Part shown: in pieces, positions 4,727 to 5,071 of the stretch
Position numbering within the stretch: the first letter of the stretch is position 1
Layout: each line of letters begins with the position of its first letter
Assembly (NCBI GenBank): GCA_964559355.1
Contig: CAZLHQ010000206.1
Span: 1-5,071 of the forward strand
DNA from: JAEUMD01 sp964559355
GTDB taxonomy: Bacteria; Pseudomonadota; Alphaproteobacteria; Rhizobiales; Hyphomicrobiaceae
Reading direction: 5' to 3'
Length of the DNA stretch: 5,071 bases
The notes under the pieces: generated by a model
What the model was told of the DNA's origin: nothing
Seen by the model: only the letters and a program-made list of their open reading frames with translations
The model's database searches: none
Position numbers and translations under genes: made by a program

Positions 4727-5071
4727 ATGGCGCGCACCAAGATCGCCTTGATCGGCGGCGGAATGATCGGCGGAACGCTCGCACACCTGATCGGCTTGAA
4801 GGAGCTGGGCGACGTTGTTCTGTTCGACATCGCGGAGGGCTTGCCGCAGGGCAAGTCTCTCGATATCGGCCAGTCGGGCGCGGTCGAGGGCTTCAATGCG
4901 ACGTTGAAGGGCACCAATGCCTATGCCGACATCGAGGGTGCGCAGGTCTGCATCGTGACGGCCGGCGTGCCGCGCAAACCCGGCATGAGCCGCGACGACC
5001 TCCTCGGCATCAACTTGAAGGTGATGGAGCAGGTCGGCGCCGGCATCAAGAAGTACGCGCCGAACGCCCTC
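4727..5071 (+). CDS. mdh: Malate dehydrogenase (3'-truncated by window)
   Basis: The first 115 residues are present, about a third of the usual roughly 320. The enzyme interconverts malate and oxaloacetate with NAD in the cytoplasm (TCA cycle). It is of the LDH-like MDH type common in Alphaproteobacteria. The Rossmann glycine motif is G10-G-G12-M-I-G15, and the acidic residue closing the second strand is D34 (VVLFD), which selects NAD over NADP. The mobile-loop segment VPRKPGMSRDDL (81-92) supplies the substrate-binding arginines R83 and R89. INLKVMEQVG follows as in relatives. The start MARTKIALIGGG is typical, with GGGAG at 4712-4716, 10 nt upstream. Gly12 followed by Met (GGGMIGG) is a mild variant of the more usual GSGQIGG. 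In rhizobia this gene usually leads mdh-sucC-sucD-sucA, which would continue beyond the window. It has its own leader and is not tightly coupled to zapE. Confidence 0.97.
   Translation, partial: MARTKIALIGGGMIGGTLAHLIGLKELGDVVLFDIAEGLPQGKSLDIGQSGAVEGFNATLKGTNAYADIEGAQVCIVTAGVPRKPGMSRDDLLGINLKVMEQVGAGIKKYAPNAL

Overview
The window looks like chromosomal DNA of an alphaproteobacterium, most likely Hyphomicrobiales (Rhizobiales). The evidence is high GC with G/C-biased third codon positions, a Bradyrhizobium/Rhodopseudomonas-like malate dehydrogenase start (MARTKIALIGGG), a lysine/alanine-rich H1-like protein, and sdhB, zapE and mdh close together. I assign no genus. No mobile element, CRISPR array, rRNA or tRNA was found.

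Layout. (1) Bases 1-590 are the 3' part of sdhB, the iron-sulfur subunit of succinate dehydrogenase, followed by a strong terminator hairpin. (2) On the minus strand, 817-1026 encodes a 69-residue histone-H1-like basic protein with its own 12-bp terminator stem; the two genes converge. (3) Bases 1027-1748 are a long, partly AT-rich, TCGA-rich stretch with no convincing gene. (4) A plus-strand gene starting at TTG (1749-2276) encodes a protein of the low-molecular-weight phosphatase/ArsC fold that has lost the catalytic arginine and the two resolving cysteines. (5) A GC-rich hairpin separates it from a convergent GNAT acetyltransferase (2411-2986, minus). (6) A 339-bp divergent intergenic region leads to zapE (3326-4483), an AFG1-family ATPase. 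(7) A 243-bp GC-rich leader with competing hairpins precedes the 5' part of mdh (4727 to the window end).

How the genes fit together. sdhB and mdh are TCA-cycle enzymes: succinate to fumarate, and malate to oxaloacetate. zapE next to mdh is a conserved rhizobial neighbourhood. The H1-like gene, ArsC-like gene and acetyltransferase lie between them on alternating strands, each apparently its own transcription unit, so they look like a lineage-specific insertion between two core blocks, not one functional operon.

The points most worth following are the ArsC-like probable pseudoenzyme, the clustering of GANTC (CcrM methylation) sites around start codons, and the mutually exclusive stems upstream of mdh. 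I saw no clear new multi-gene system.
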